Assembly: GCF_027490375.1 (NCBI RefSeq)
Contig: NZ_JAIXYH010000091.1
Span: 1-40,841 of the forward strand
Length of the DNA stretch: 40,841 nt
Direction of reading: 5' to 3'
From: Flavobacterium sp.
GTDB taxonomy: Bacteria; Bacteroidota; Bacteroidia; Flavobacteriales; Flavobacteriaceae
A program made the position numbers and the translations under genes. Of the stretch, positions 7,989 to 16,989 are shown piece by piece. The notes under the pieces are model-generated. The model had not been told where the DNA came from. It ran no database searches and worked only from the letters and a program-made list of their open reading frames with translations. Every line of letters begins with the position of its first letter. Positions within the stretch are counted from its first letter, which is position 1.

Positions 7989-8852
7989 ATGAAGCCAGTA
8001 AAAATCATTGAATGTCCGCGCGATGCCATGCAAGGCATCAAAGACTTTATTCCTACACAAAAAAAAGTCGATTACATCCAAGCGCTCTTGCGCGTTGGGT
8101 TCGATACGATCGATTTCGGAAGTTTCGTCTCGCCGAAAGCCATTCCGCAAATGCAAGACACGGCCGAGGTTTTATCTAAGCTCGATTTATCGCAAACGTC
8201 CTCGAAATTACTGGCTATCATTGCCAATACCAAAGGAGCCATCGACGCCAGTTCACATCCCGAAATTAACTATCTGGGTTTCCCGTTTTCGATTTCCGAG
8301 AACTTTCAGATGCGCAACACGCACAAAACCATAGCCGAATCGCTGGTAACTTTGCAGGAAATTTGTGAGATAGCCGACACGCATAAAAAATCGGTTGTGG
8401 CGTACTTGTCTATGGGGTTTGGAAATCCGTACGGCGACCCATATAGCGTGGAAATAGTAGGGGAGTGGACCGAAAAATTGGCGCAAATGGGCATTAAAAT
8501 CATTTCACTTTCGGATACCATTGGCAGTTCAACGCCCGAAATTATTACGTATTTGTTTGGCAAGCTCATCCCGATGTATCCAAACATAGAATTCGGCGCC
8601 CATTTGCACACCACGTTCGATAAATGGTTTGAAAAGGTAGATGCTGCGTATAAAGCAGGTTGTTTGCGTTTCGACGGCGCCATTCAAGGCTTCGGCGGTT
8701 GTCCGATGGCCAAAGACGAACTCACGGGTAACATGCCCACCGAGAAATTGCTGTCGTATTTCACCGCACAAAAAGCCGATTCACAGCTCCACGCCATTAA
8801 CTTCGAAAGCGCCTACAACGAAGCCACAAAGATTTTCACGCAATATCACTAG
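7989..8852 (+). CDS. Hydroxymethylglutaryl-CoA lyase-like protein
   Basis: The 287-residue TIM-barrel protein of the HMGL-like/DRE-TIM superfamily would cleave HMG-CoA to acetyl-CoA and acetoacetate in leucine breakdown. Visible motifs are ECPRDAMQGIKDFIP (the catalytic arginine segment, VGPRDGLQ in typical enzymes), SFVSPKAIPQMQD, SLSDTIGSS, GAHLHTT (metal-binding His pair) and GGCPMAKDELTGNMPTE (the cysteine loop). The ATG at 7989 (MKPVKIIECP) is chosen over an upstream in-frame codon because the family starts close to the first strand and the promoter -7 box lies between them. The IIECPRDAM spelling is slightly atypical, so a related substrate cannot be excluded. Confidence 0.88.
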   Translation: MKPVKIIECPRDAMQGIKDFIPTQKKVDYIQALLRVGFDTIDFGSFVSPKAIPQMQDTAEVLSKLDLSQTSSKLLAIIANTKGAIDASSHPEINYLGFPFSISENFQMRNTHKTIAESLVTLQEICEIADTHKKSVVAYLSMGFGNPYGDPYSVEIVGEWTEKLAQMGIKIISLSDTIGSSTPEIITYLFGKLIPMYPNIEFGAHLHTTFDKWFEKVDAAYKAGCLRFDGAIQGFGGCPMAKDELTGNMPTEKLLSYFTAQKADSQLHAINFESAYNEATKIFTQYH

Positions 8853-8944
8853 TTAACGTGAGTTCGCTGTAAAAATTAAAGTTAGAAAACATTTAAACTC
8901 CTTAATTCAAGCGTTCTAACAAAGATTTTTATATCGAATTCACG

Positions 8945-9355
8945 TTAAATATTTTTTGGCACATCCTGCCGCAAAAAATTAGTGGAAATACCGCAGCGGC
9001 AGGTCGGGCATTTCACTGCAAGGCGCACTTTTGCTCAGCGTTTCAGCCTGCCTTTTTCTGGGCTTCCGCTGGTCGCATGCAAAAAATGCGGCTTCAATCG
9101 CTGTTCAAAAGCACGGCTTTCCGTTGCATTCCCTTGTGCGAAAATACGTCTCTGAAAAAGAATTCCTTGGTAACGATCGCCGCGGCCGTGATTGCAGTGG
9201 AAATAGCGCCGAAGTGGCGGTGTGTGCGGGCGTTTTTGGCACAGCGACCAACGGAAGCTGAGCGAAACACTGCCCAAACCACCGCAACAAAGCGGTATTG
9301 CAACGAAAAGCGCGAAATGCCGCCCAAATAATGCTACAACTGATTGAAAAGGCAA
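8945..9355. other. GC-rich non-coding spacer with fold-back
   Basis: This 570-bp gap between the lyase-like gene and guaB is clearly more GC-rich than its flanks. It contains a long imperfect inverted repeat: GGCTTCCGCTGGTCGC near 9060-9076 against GCGACCAACGGAAGCT near 9243-9258, with further pairing outside (TCAGCGTTTC against GAGCGAAACAC). The several overlapping frames here on both strands look like composition artefacts. It resembles structured intergenic repeats of flavobacteria; no gene is supported. Confidence 0.5.
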
Positions 9356-9365
9356 GCTATTTAGG

Positions 9366-9397
9366 TTTCAGAAACTCGCAGATTTGAACTATATTTG
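9366..9397 (+). promoter_or_regulatory. Promoter of guaB
   Basis: TTTC, 20 bp, TATATTTG. The -7 element is a perfect match and lies 30 bp upstream of the ATG. Confidence 0.6.
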
Positions 9398-9426
9398 CAC
9401 GCAATTATCACACAACTATAATTGCC

Positions 9427-10899
9427 ATGCTTCCAAATTCTTCAAAAATCATCGCCGAAGGTCTAACGTACGATGATGTGCTTCTGGTTCCGAATTTTTC
9501 GGAGGTTTTACCAAGAGAAGTCAGTATTAAATCACATTTTTCGCGAAATATTCCCTTAAACGTTCCCGTTGTTTCCGCAGCGATGGATACCGTTACCGAA
9601 AGTGCTATGGCTATTGCGATTGCACGTGAAGGCGGTATTGGCGTGCTACACAAAAACATGACTGCCGAAGCGCAAGCCGCCGAAGTACGCAAAGTAAAAC
9701 GCGCCGAATCGGGCATGATTATCGATCCGGTTACCTTACCCGAAAACTCGACCGTGGCCGATGCAAAAGCTGCAATGCGCGAATTCGGAATCGGCGGTAT
9801 TCCAATTGTCGACGAAAACAAAAAGTTGAAAGGTATTGTTACCAATCGCGATTTGCGGTTTGAAAAAGATAACGGCCGACCCATATCTGAAGTAATGACT
9901 TCTCAAGGATTGATTACCGTAGCCGAAGGCACCTCTTTGCAAGAAGCCGAAGTGGTGTTACAAGGAAACAAAATTGAAAAATTACCTGTTGTAAACGCAG
10001 ATAATACGCTCGTCGGACTCATTACTTTCCGCGATATTACCAAGCTAACACAGAAACCGATAGCCAACAAAGACAATTTTGGCAGACTCCGCGTAGCAGC
10101 GGCTTTGGGCGTAACGGCAGATGCGGTTCAACGTGCAGCGGCTCTGGTAGCAGCTGGCGTCGACGCGGTTGTTATCGATACGGCGCACGGACACACCAAA
10201 GGCGTTGTTGAAATTCTGAAAGCCGTAAAAGCTGCATTTCCAAGTTTGGATGTTGTGGTAGGAAATATTGCCACAGCCGAAGCAGCCAAATATTTAATTG
10301 AGCACGGCGCCGACGGTATAAAAGTGGGTATTGGTCCGGGTTCAATTTGTACTACACGTGTGGTTGCCGGCGTTGGTTATCCACAATTTTCGGCGGTTTT
10401 AGAAGTTTCTGCTGCCGCTGCAGGAAGTGGTGTTCCCGTTATTGCCGATGGTGGAATTCGTTATACTGGCGACATTCCGAAAGCTATTGCAGCCGGAGCG
10501 TCTTGTGTGATGTTGGGTTCGCTTTTGGCCGGAACTAAAGAATCGCCGGGCGAAACCATCATTTTCGAAGGACGAAAGTTCAAGTCGTACCGCGGTATGG
10601 GATCGGTAGAAGCCATGCAAGAAGGATCAAAAGATCGGTATTTCCAAGATGTTGAAGACGACATTAAAAAACTGGTTCCGGAAGGAATTGTGGGTCGCGT
10701 TCCGTACAAAGGCGAGTTAAACGAATCCATGCAGCAATTTGTGGGCGGTTTGCGCGCCGGAATGGGTTATTGTGGTGCAAAAGACATTGAAACGCTGCAA
10801 AAAACGGGTCGTTTTGTACGCATTACCTCAAGCGGAATTACCGAAAGCCATCCGCATAACGTAACGATTACGAAAGAAGCACCGAATTACTCGCGATAA
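9427..10899 (+). CDS. guaB: Inosine-5'-monophosphate dehydrogenase
   Basis: The 490-residue enzyme converts IMP to XMP with NAD+, the committed step to GMP. The barrel opens with [10 protein letters not shown] and [10 protein letters not shown]. Two CBS domains are inserted at about residues 95-210 ([21 protein letters not shown] and [20 protein letters not shown]). The catalytic loop [18 protein letters not shown] carries Cys308, followed by [14 protein letters not shown] and the flap [10 protein letters not shown]. All functional residues and the usual length are present. The 3' end overlaps the convergent antiporter gene by 13 bp. Confidence 0.97.
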   Translation: MLPNSSKIIAEGLTYDDVLLVPNFSEVLPREVSIKSHFSRNIPLNVPVVSAAMDTVTESAMAIAIAREGGIGVLHKNMTAEAQAAEVRKVKRAESGMIIDPVTLPENSTVADAKAAMREFGIGGIPIVDENKKLKGIVTNRDLRFEKDNGRPISEVMTSQGLITVAEGTSLQEAEVVLQGNKIEKLPVVNADNTLVGLITFRDITKLTQKPIANKDNFGRLRVAAALGVTADAVQRAAALVAAGVDAVVIDTAHGHTKGVVEILKAVKAAFPSLDVVVGNIATAEAAKYLIEHGADGIKVGIGPGSICTTRVVAGVGYPQFSAVLEVSAAAAGSGVPVIADGGIRYTGDIPKAIAAGASCVMLGSLLAGTKESPGETIIFEGRKFKSYRGMGSVEAMQEGSKDRYFQDVEDDIKKLVPEGIVGRVPYKGELNESMQQFVGGLRAGMGYCGAKDIETLQKTGRFVRITSSGITESHPHNVTITKEAPNYSR

Positions 10900-13127
10900 G
10901 ATTCAATCATATCGATTAGCTTACGACGGTTTCCGACGATCCATAAAATGTCGTTTTTCTCCAAAATCATATCCGATTCTGGGTTAAACGTGCGGTTGCC
11001 GCGGCGTTCGATACCAACTATGATGCCCGAAGTTTCTTCTCGGATCTTCGAATCGCGTATCGATTTACCGATAAACGTTTCGTTTTTAAGTACAAACTGA
11101 TTTAGGGAAATATCCGGATCGGCTATGGTCGATGCTGGATGTACTTCGTGATCTTCCAGGAATTTAGAGAACCGCTGAATTTGTTCGTCTGTTCCGATGA
11201 TGAAAATTTCGTCGGCAGGAAACAGTTTTTCGTTTTTGTCGGGTGTTGGAATTACGAAATCCGCACGTTTGATGTAAGCGATATTCACGCCGAAAAGTTC
11301 GCGTAACTTCAATATTTCGAGCGTTTTACCAGAAATATCGGAAGCCGGATCTATTTCGAAACTGGTCATGTGTCCGTCCCACGGAGTTAAGTCGCTTCGG
11401 CTGCGGTTTCGCATGTAAATCTCTCGTTCATTTAAGTTGTGAATAAAATGACGTTCGATTTTAGCGTATTGCGATTTAAGTTTTCTGGGAAAAAGTAGAT
11501 ACAAACTAATGAAAACACCCAATAAAATGATGGCAAACAGCGTGCTAAAGAAATGGTCGATTAGAAAACCGACAAGTAAAACGCACAACATAAACCGGAA
11601 CAATACCATCATGACAATCGGACCGCGATAACGTTTGTTGTTTAGTAGGTTTTGTACCTGAATTTCTGAGGTTTTGTGCCAGCCCAAGGCGTAGATAAAA
11701 GGAGCTATGGCGAATAACGTACCCAATGCAACGACAAATCGAAGGCTGCTGTTGTCTTTTGCAAAGGGCAAGATAAATTTCTCGGAAAGTAAAACGATAG
11801 CAACAATGATACTGGCATGCAACGCGATGTGTAAAAAGTACTTTCGCAATAAAATGTGCCAATCGTTTTGTGCCCGAATCGATTGTGCGTTTGCGCTGTA
11901 ACGCTCGATATTTTTAATCCATTTTCGAGGCAAAATACGTTCGGCAAATAAGGCAACGCGATCTCCCGATTTAATAAGGTAAGGAGTAGTAAAAGTTGTT
12001 ACAGCCGAAACGGCAACTATAATCGGGTAGAGGAATTCGCTTGTAACGCCAAGCGAGGCACCGAGTGTTGCAATAATAAACGAGAATTCTCCGATTTGTG
12101 AAAAGCTCACGCCGCTTTGAACGGATTGTTTCAGTGGCATTCCCGAAAGCAGCGAGCCGGCAGTAGCAAGAATGCTTTGACCGAATATAGTTACTAAGGT
12201 AAGTATCAGGACAGGTATTGCGTAGTGTTGCAACGTAACCGGATCGATAAGCATACCAACGGAAACAAAGAAAACTGCTCCGAAAAGATCTTTAACGGGT
12301 TTAAGCAAATGTTCGATTTGCTCGGCTTTGGTGGTTTCTGCAATAATAGAACCCATAACAAAAGCACCCAAGGCTGGCGAAAAACCTACGTTTGCCGCTA
12401 AAATTACCATGACTAAGCAAAGTGCAATGGCAATGATTAACAGCATTTCTTCGGTAATTAATTTGCCGGCATAGCGCAACAGCGAGGGTATAAAGAAGAT
12501 GCCGGTAATGAACCAAAGTGTTAAGAAAAAAACCAGTTTTACAATAACTGTAACGAGCGCAATTCCAGAAATCGATTGGGTTACGGCTATGGTGCTGAGC
12601 AGTACTAAAATGATGATGGCCAAAATATCTTGGACAATCAGCGAACCCAAGACGTTTACTGCGAAGCGTCGGGTTTTAACGCCCAATTCCTCGAATGTTT
12701 TCAAAATGATTGTGGTCGATGAAACGGCAAGCATGGCTGCTAGAAAAATGCTGTCCATGGTTTTCCAGCCAAGCGCCGTTCCGCAGAGATAGCCTAAAAC
12801 GAGCATACCGCCAATTTGCGTGCCCGCTGTTACCGAAGCCGTTCCGCCAACTTTAAGAAGTTTTTTGAAACTAAACTCCAAACCAAGACTGAACAAGAGA
12901 AAGATGATCCCGATTTCAGCCCAAACTTTCACGCTTTTGATGTCGGTTACCGTTGGAAAGTAATCGAATTTTGACCCAGCTAGGAAGCCGGCAATTAAAT
13001 AACCGAGAACTAAAGGTTGTTTTAAACGTTTGAAAATGAGTGCTGCAACTCCCGCGGAACAGAGAATGAGTCCGAGGTCGTAGATCAACGGATCGAGATG
13101 AAACGTAGAAGAAGCTAATGCAAGCAT
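10887..13127 (-). CDS. Kef-type cation/proton antiporter with TrkA-C domains
   Basis: The 746-residue membrane protein belongs to the CPA2 family. The first 400 residues are a Na+/H+-exchanger-type bundle of about 12 membrane segments, with [40 protein letters not shown] and [14 protein letters not shown] typical of Kef/RosB proteins. Three more hydrophobic segments follow around residues 425-545. The C-terminal 200 residues hold two TrkA_C-like domains ([20 protein letters not shown] and [20 protein letters not shown]). No RCK N-domain with a full Rossmann motif is visible, so gating by ligand through TrkA_C is the likely mode. It probably exports K+ or Na+ in exchange for protons. Confidence 0.88.
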   Translation of the reverse strand: MLALASSTFHLDPLIYDLGLILCSAGVAALIFKRLKQPLVLGYLIAGFLAGSKFDYFPTVTDIKSVKVWAEIGIIFLLFSLGLEFSFKKLLKVGGTASVTAGTQIGGMLVLGYLCGTALGWKTMDSIFLAAMLAVSSTTIILKTFEELGVKTRRFAVNVLGSLIVQDILAIIILVLLSTIAVTQSISGIALVTVIVKLVFFLTLWFITGIFFIPSLLRYAGKLITEEMLLIIAIALCLVMVILAANVGFSPALGAFVMGSIIAETTKAEQIEHLLKPVKDLFGAVFFVSVGMLIDPVTLQHYAIPVLILTLVTIFGQSILATAGSLLSGMPLKQSVQSGVSFSQIGEFSFIIATLGASLGVTSEFLYPIIVAVSAVTTFTTPYLIKSGDRVALFAERILPRKWIKNIERYSANAQSIRAQNDWHILLRKYFLHIALHASIIVAIVLLSEKFILPFAKDNSSLRFVVALGTLFAIAPFIYALGWHKTSEIQVQNLLNNKRYRGPIVMMVLFRFMLCVLLVGFLIDHFFSTLFAIILLGVFISLYLLFPRKLKSQYAKIERHFIHNLNEREIYMRNRSRSDLTPWDGHMTSFEIDPASDISGKTLEILKLRELFGVNIAYIKRADFVIPTPDKNEKLFPADEIFIIGTDEQIQRFSKFLEDHEVHPASTIADPDISLNQFVLKNETFIGKSIRDSKIREETSGIIVGIERRGNRTFNPESDMILEKNDILWIVGNRRKLIDMIESYRE

Positions 13128-13189
13128 AGTTACAGTTTGTTGTCGGAAGTTACGATTTTTTTACAACGTTTTTCGGCAACGATTGCCCG

Positions 13190-13321
13190 GGTTAGCGATT
13201 GCAGCGTAAATCCTGCTTTTGGCAAGGCATTGGGAAGGGCAAAAGCAGATTGCAGCGTAAAGCGCGACGGCAGCCTACTTTTTTAGCGAAGCTGCTACGA
13301 ATTGCTGCCGGAACCCCCAAA
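13190..13321. repeat. Interspersed GC-rich intergenic element, copy A
   Basis: Fills the gap between purB and the antiporter gene. The core is AGCGATTGCAGCGTAAATCC, TGCTTTTG...CAAAAGCA as an inverted pair, GATTGCAGCGTAAAGCGCGA, then CGGCAGC...GCTGCCGGAACCCCC as a second inverted pair. Shares layout and wording with 20866-20990 and 37060-37200. Confidence 0.65.
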
Positions 13322-13325
13322 AAAA

Positions 13326-14672
13326 TTAAATTCCTACATAGGTTGCAGGAGAAATTGCTTTGAGTTCTGATTTCAATTCATCGGAAACACGAAGATTTTC
13401 GATAAAATCGGCAATGGCTTGGCGATCAATTTTTGTGTTTTTACGCGTTAAATCTTTAAGCATTTCGTACGGATTTTCGAAACCTTCTCGACGCAAAATG
13501 GTTTGAATTGCTTCGGCAACAACTGCCCAATTGTCCTCCAAATCGGCGGCAACTTTTTGCTCGTTCAACAACAGTTTGTTAAGTCCTTTTAACGTAGCAT
13601 CGAACGAGATGATGGTGTGGGCAATGGGCAAACCTAAATTTCGAAGTACGGTACTGTCGGTTAGGTCGCGTTGCAAACGTGAAATCGGCAATTTTGCGGC
13701 AAGGTGTTCAAAGATAGCGTTTGCAAGACCGAGATTTCCTTCGCTGTTTTCAAAATCAATCGGATTTACTTTATGCGGCATTGCCGACGAGCCAATTTCG
13801 CCTTCTTTGATGCGCTGTTTAAAATAATCCATAGAAATGTAGGTCCAGATATCGCGATCTAAATCAATAACAATGGTATTAATGCGTTTAAGAGCATCGC
13901 AAAAAGCCGCTAAATGGTCGTAATGTTCGATTTGTGTTGTCGGAAAAGAGTGCTTTAGTCCGAGTATATCTTCCACGAAAGTGGTTCCAAATTGCTTCCA
14001 ATCTATCTGCGGATAGGCCACAGCATGTGCGTTAAAGTTACCGGTTGCGCCTCCAAATTTTGCTGCGAAGGGAATGTTTTGCAACAAGCGCAACTGCTCC
14101 TCGAGTCGTACAACAAAAACCTCGAATTCTTTGCCCAAACGGGTAGGAGAGGCGGGTTGTCCGTGCGTGCGTGCCAGCATTGGAATATCTTTCCAAGTGA
14201 TGGATAGTTCTTTGAGTTTCGCGGTAAGTTCGGTGAAAAGCGGCAAATAAACTTTGAAATACGCTTCTTTTAACGATAATGGAATCGCCGTGTTATTAAC
14301 GTCTTGCGAGGTTAAACCGAAGTGTATAAATTCTTTAAAATCAGATAATTGTAAGGAATCGAATTTAGCTTTAATGAAGTACTCAACCGCTTTTACGTCG
14401 TGATTGGTCGTTTTTTCGGTCTCTTTGATTTGCTTCGCATCTTCGTCACTAAAATTTTGATAGATACTTTTTAGCGCATCGAATTTGTCTTTTGGAAAAT
14501 CTTTAAGCTGTGGAAGTGGAATTTCGCACAGAGCTATAAAGTAGTCAATTTCTACACGCACGCGGTAGTACATTAGTGCGCGTTCGGAGAAGAATAATCC
14601 AAGAGCTTCTGTTTTTTTACGATAGCGACCGTCGATCGGTGAAATGGCAGTTAAAGCACTAAGAGCGCTCAT
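13326..14672 (-). CDS. purB: Adenylosuccinate lyase
   Basis: The 448-residue enzyme acts twice in purine synthesis, cleaving SAICAR and adenylosuccinate to release fumarate. It starts LTAISPIDGRYRKKTEALG, carries TTNHDVKAVEYF and HFGLTSQDVNNTA, and has the fumarase/aspartase signature GSSAMPHKVNPIDFEN with the catalytic serine in the mobile loop. The C-terminal ADL-like part ends NLRVSDELKSELKAISP. The length is close to the E. coli enzyme (456). With guaB in the same window the local core genes are biased to nucleotide metabolism, although they are on opposite strands and not in one operon. Confidence 0.96.
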   Translation of the reverse strand: MSALSALTAISPIDGRYRKKTEALGLFFSERALMYYRVRVEIDYFIALCEIPLPQLKDFPKDKFDALKSIYQNFSDEDAKQIKETEKTTNHDVKAVEYFIKAKFDSLQLSDFKEFIHFGLTSQDVNNTAIPLSLKEAYFKVYLPLFTELTAKLKELSITWKDIPMLARTHGQPASPTRLGKEFEVFVVRLEEQLRLLQNIPFAAKFGGATGNFNAHAVAYPQIDWKQFGTTFVEDILGLKHSFPTTQIEHYDHLAAFCDALKRINTIVIDLDRDIWTYISMDYFKQRIKEGEIGSSAMPHKVNPIDFENSEGNLGLANAIFEHLAAKLPISRLQRDLTDSTVLRNLGLPIAHTIISFDATLKGLNKLLLNEQKVAADLEDNWAVVAEAIQTILRREGFENPYEMLKDLTRKNTKIDRQAIADFIENLRVSDELKSELKAISPATYVGI

Positions 14673-14720
14673 AGTTGTTGTTGTTTTAAAGAAGTGGCAA
14701 AGATAGCCAGAAAACCCGAT

Positions 14721-15407
14721 TTAGCTGGTGAATTTTTGAAAAAGCGCAGGTAAAATTTCGGCTGCTTTTCCGCTGTGAATGGCGATTTTTCTGCGAATAT
14801 GACTTACGTCGGCCGGATTTAAATCGATGTAAAGCACTTGGGCGTGAGGCGGCGCGTAATCGATTAAAGAAGCCGCCGGATATACTTGCATGGAAGTACC
14901 TACGATGAAAACTACGTCGGCTTCGGCAATGATATTTGCGGCATTGGGTAATTCGGGAACGGCTTCTCCAAACCAGACGATGTGTGGTCGAAGCGGGTGG
15001 TTTTGGTCGTCGCGATCGGAATCCGACATATCTCCATCAAAATCCACCACATATTTGTAATTGCGGGTACTTCGAGCTTTTCGCAATTCGCCGTGCAAGT
15101 GCAACACGTTTGAACTTCCGGCGCGTTCGTGTAAATCGTCGACGTTTTGTGTAATGATATTTACGTGAAAGTGTTTTTCAAAATTGACTAATGCAAAGTG
15201 TGCCGGATTGGGCTCTGCTTGTAATAACTGGCGTCGGCGTTCGTTGTAGAAGTCCAAAACCAGTTGTTTATTTCGTTGCCAAGCTTCGGGTGTTGCAACG
15301 TCTTCGATGCGATGGCCTTCCCAGAGTCCGTCGGCGTCGCGAAAAGTTTTCAAGCCGCTTTCAGCTGAAATTCCTGCGCCTGTGAGTACAACTAATTTTT
15401 CTTTCAT
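14721..15407 (-). CDS. Sir2-family NAD-dependent deacylase without zinc cysteines
   Basis: The 228-residue sirtuin contains all NAD-binding motifs: VVLTGAGISAESGLKTFRD, IITQNVDDLHERAG, the catalytic HLHGEL and VVFIVGTSMQVYPAASL. Sirtuins remove acetyl, succinyl or other acyl groups from lysine using NAD+. Between the catalytic His and PHIVWFGE, where four zinc-binding cysteines normally sit in two CxxC pairs, the sequence (RKARSTRNYKYVVDFDGDM and on) contains no cysteine. I recall that short sirtuins of this order often lack the zinc site, so it may be a subfamily feature and not damage. Confidence 0.92.
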   Translation of the reverse strand: MKEKLVVLTGAGISAESGLKTFRDADGLWEGHRIEDVATPEAWQRNKQLVLDFYNERRRQLLQAEPNPAHFALVNFEKHFHVNIITQNVDDLHERAGSSNVLHLHGELRKARSTRNYKYVVDFDGDMSDSDRDDQNHPLRPHIVWFGEAVPELPNAANIIAEADVVFIVGTSMQVYPAASLIDYAPPHAQVLYIDLNPADVSHIRRKIAIHSGKAAEILPALFQKFTS

Positions 15408-15468
15408 ACGTCAATTTTTATCAAAATACGGAAATTTCGCCGACTTTTGACACAAGAATTTTCTGAAA

Positions 15469-16137
15469 ATGATTTCGAAAGCTGAACTTGATTATTTGCA
15501 CTATTTAGAAACATTTTTGACCGATGCGCGTAAGGCTCGGTTTGATGAAGTGTTGGTAAATCGAACCAATCATATAGCGGTTGCGATAGAAGATGTCTAT
15601 CAGTTGCACAATACCAGTGCGGTTTTGCGCAGTTGCGAATCGTTTGGTGTGCAGCAGCTGCATGTTATTGAAGAGCGTTTTGGAAAGCGAATCGATAAAG
15701 AAATTGCGATGGGAGCGCAAAAGTGGGTGGATGTGCATCGATTTGATCGTGTGGATGCTTGCGTTTTAGATTTGAAAAATCGCGGTTATCAAATTGTGGC
15801 TACGAGTCCGCGTGGAACCGACTGCGATTTACACGATTTCGACGTTCAGCAGCCGTTTGTGGTGTTTTTTGGAACGGAACGTCACGGATTGAGTGCGGAA
15901 GTGTTGGATCAAGCCGATCGGTTTTTGAAAATTCCGATGGTTGGATTTACGGAAAGTTTGAATATTTCGGTAAGTGCTGCTATTATCATTCAGCAATTAA
16001 CAGATCGGATTCGGCGCGAAGTACCGCACTGGCAACTCGATGAACGCTCGTATTACGAAACGAAACTGCGTTGGACGAAAGCGTCGATAAAAGATATAAA
16101 ATTAATTGAAGAGCGGTATTTTAGTACTTTGAGTTAG
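15469..16137 (+). CDS. trmH: TrmH-type tRNA/rRNA 2'-O-methyltransferase (SPOUT)
   Basis: The 222-residue SPOUT enzyme contains motif 1 (NHIAVAIEDVYQLHNTSAVLR), motif 2 (FVVFFGTERHGLS) and motif 3 (IPMVGFTESLNISVSAAI), the knotted SAM-binding region. The C-terminal tail with RWTKASIKDI is like E. coli TrmH, which methylates G18 in tRNA. The conserved Arg in NTSAVLRSCESFG is the presumed catalytic base. The gene is divergent from the sirtuin with 61 bp between starts, and its stop overlaps by four bases the convergent CarboxypepD-reg gene. Confidence 0.92.
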   Translation: MISKAELDYLHYLETFLTDARKARFDEVLVNRTNHIAVAIEDVYQLHNTSAVLRSCESFGVQQLHVIEERFGKRIDKEIAMGAQKWVDVHRFDRVDACVLDLKNRGYQIVATSPRGTDCDLHDFDVQQPFVVFFGTERHGLSAEVLDQADRFLKIPMVGFTESLNISVSAAIIIQQLTDRIRREVPHWQLDERSYYETKLRWTKASIKDIKLIEERYFSTLS

Positions 16138-16904
16138 CTTCTCTTTTTCAGGATTTTATACTCTTCGTAGCAGGCACTGATTGCATCCATAATTTGGAGA
16201 TCGTTTGCCGATTTGATAAACGATTCGGAATAGTTACAGCGTTCTAGAATTTCGCTGATTTCTTTTGGAGAAACGCCCAACAGGATGGAAATGGTTTCGC
16301 GGTCGTATTTGGATTCAAGCAGATTTCGAACGGTATCATCTTTTTTCATTTCGCGTAAACGTTTCAGCTCTCGCGGCTTTTTCCCAAAGACATTATACAG
16401 TAAGTCGGTCGGATTGAAAATGGATTCGACCACGCGTTTAAAAGCTTGTGGCGAAGTGTCACCGACTTCGTAACCCGCGGATATTCCGCTGATTGAATAC
16501 CGGTAATTTTCTTTTACAGGCACAATTTTCGCGTCAACTTCAATGTATCCGGTAAGTGTGTACGGACGCAGCACAACTTCTTCCAAAGCGTAGGCTTTTT
16601 CGGTGAGGTAAATGGTTGTTTCTTTGTTTTTAATCCAGTCGTTTGTAACACGTAAACGCAGCGACTTAAATCCGAGCATAGAAACGTGCAAGGTATCGTT
16701 TACGGAAGCTGCTAGGGTGAATTTACCGTTTTCGTTGGTAATAGCACCTTTTACGGTATTAATGTTAATGATGTTAGCGTTAGCAATCGGGCGGTTATCA
16801 ACTTCATTAACTACAGTTGCGGAAATAACTGTTTGCTGCGAATCAGACTGCGCAAATGAGAAAGGTATAAAACAAAAAAAGAGCAACGCAACAAGATATT
16901 TCAT
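16134..16904 (-). CDS. Secreted CarboxypepD-reg-like domain protein
   Basis: The 256-residue protein has a Sec signal peptide (KYLVALLFFCFIPFSFAQS, cleavage after FAQ). Residues 25-105 form a CarboxypepD_reg-like beta-sandwich: ISATVVNEVDNRPIANANI, GAITNENGKFTLAASVNDT and LHVSMLGFKSLRLRV. Such domains precede TonB-dependent receptors in Bacteroidota, but here no plug or barrel follows. The remaining 150 residues are charged and helical with no recognised fold. It is probably periplasmic or outer-membrane associated. Function unknown. Confidence 0.8.
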   Translation of the reverse strand: MKYLVALLFFCFIPFSFAQSDSQQTVISATVVNEVDNRPIANANIININTVKGAITNENGKFTLAASVNDTLHVSMLGFKSLRLRVTNDWIKNKETTIYLTEKAYALEEVVLRPYTLTGYIEVDAKIVPVKENYRYSISGISAGYEVGDTSPQAFKRVVESIFNPTDLLYNVFGKKPRELKRLREMKKDDTVRNLLESKYDRETISILLGVSPKEISEILERCNYSESFIKSANDLQIMDAISACYEEYKILKKRS

Positions 16905-16989
16905 TTGAGTTTATTCATCGTTTTTGGAATTGTAAAACTCGGATATATTTTGCTGCGTTCCGCTCTTTGTAAGCAAAAATTAACAAACT

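Noticed and set aside
8008..8856. Alternate frames inside the HMG-CoA lyase-like gene
   Set aside because: Shadows of the clearly conserved lyase frame.
9031..9355. Six overlapping frames on both strands upstream of guaB
   Set aside because: They lie in a GC-rich fold-back with few stops by composition; none has a recognisable domain or start context.
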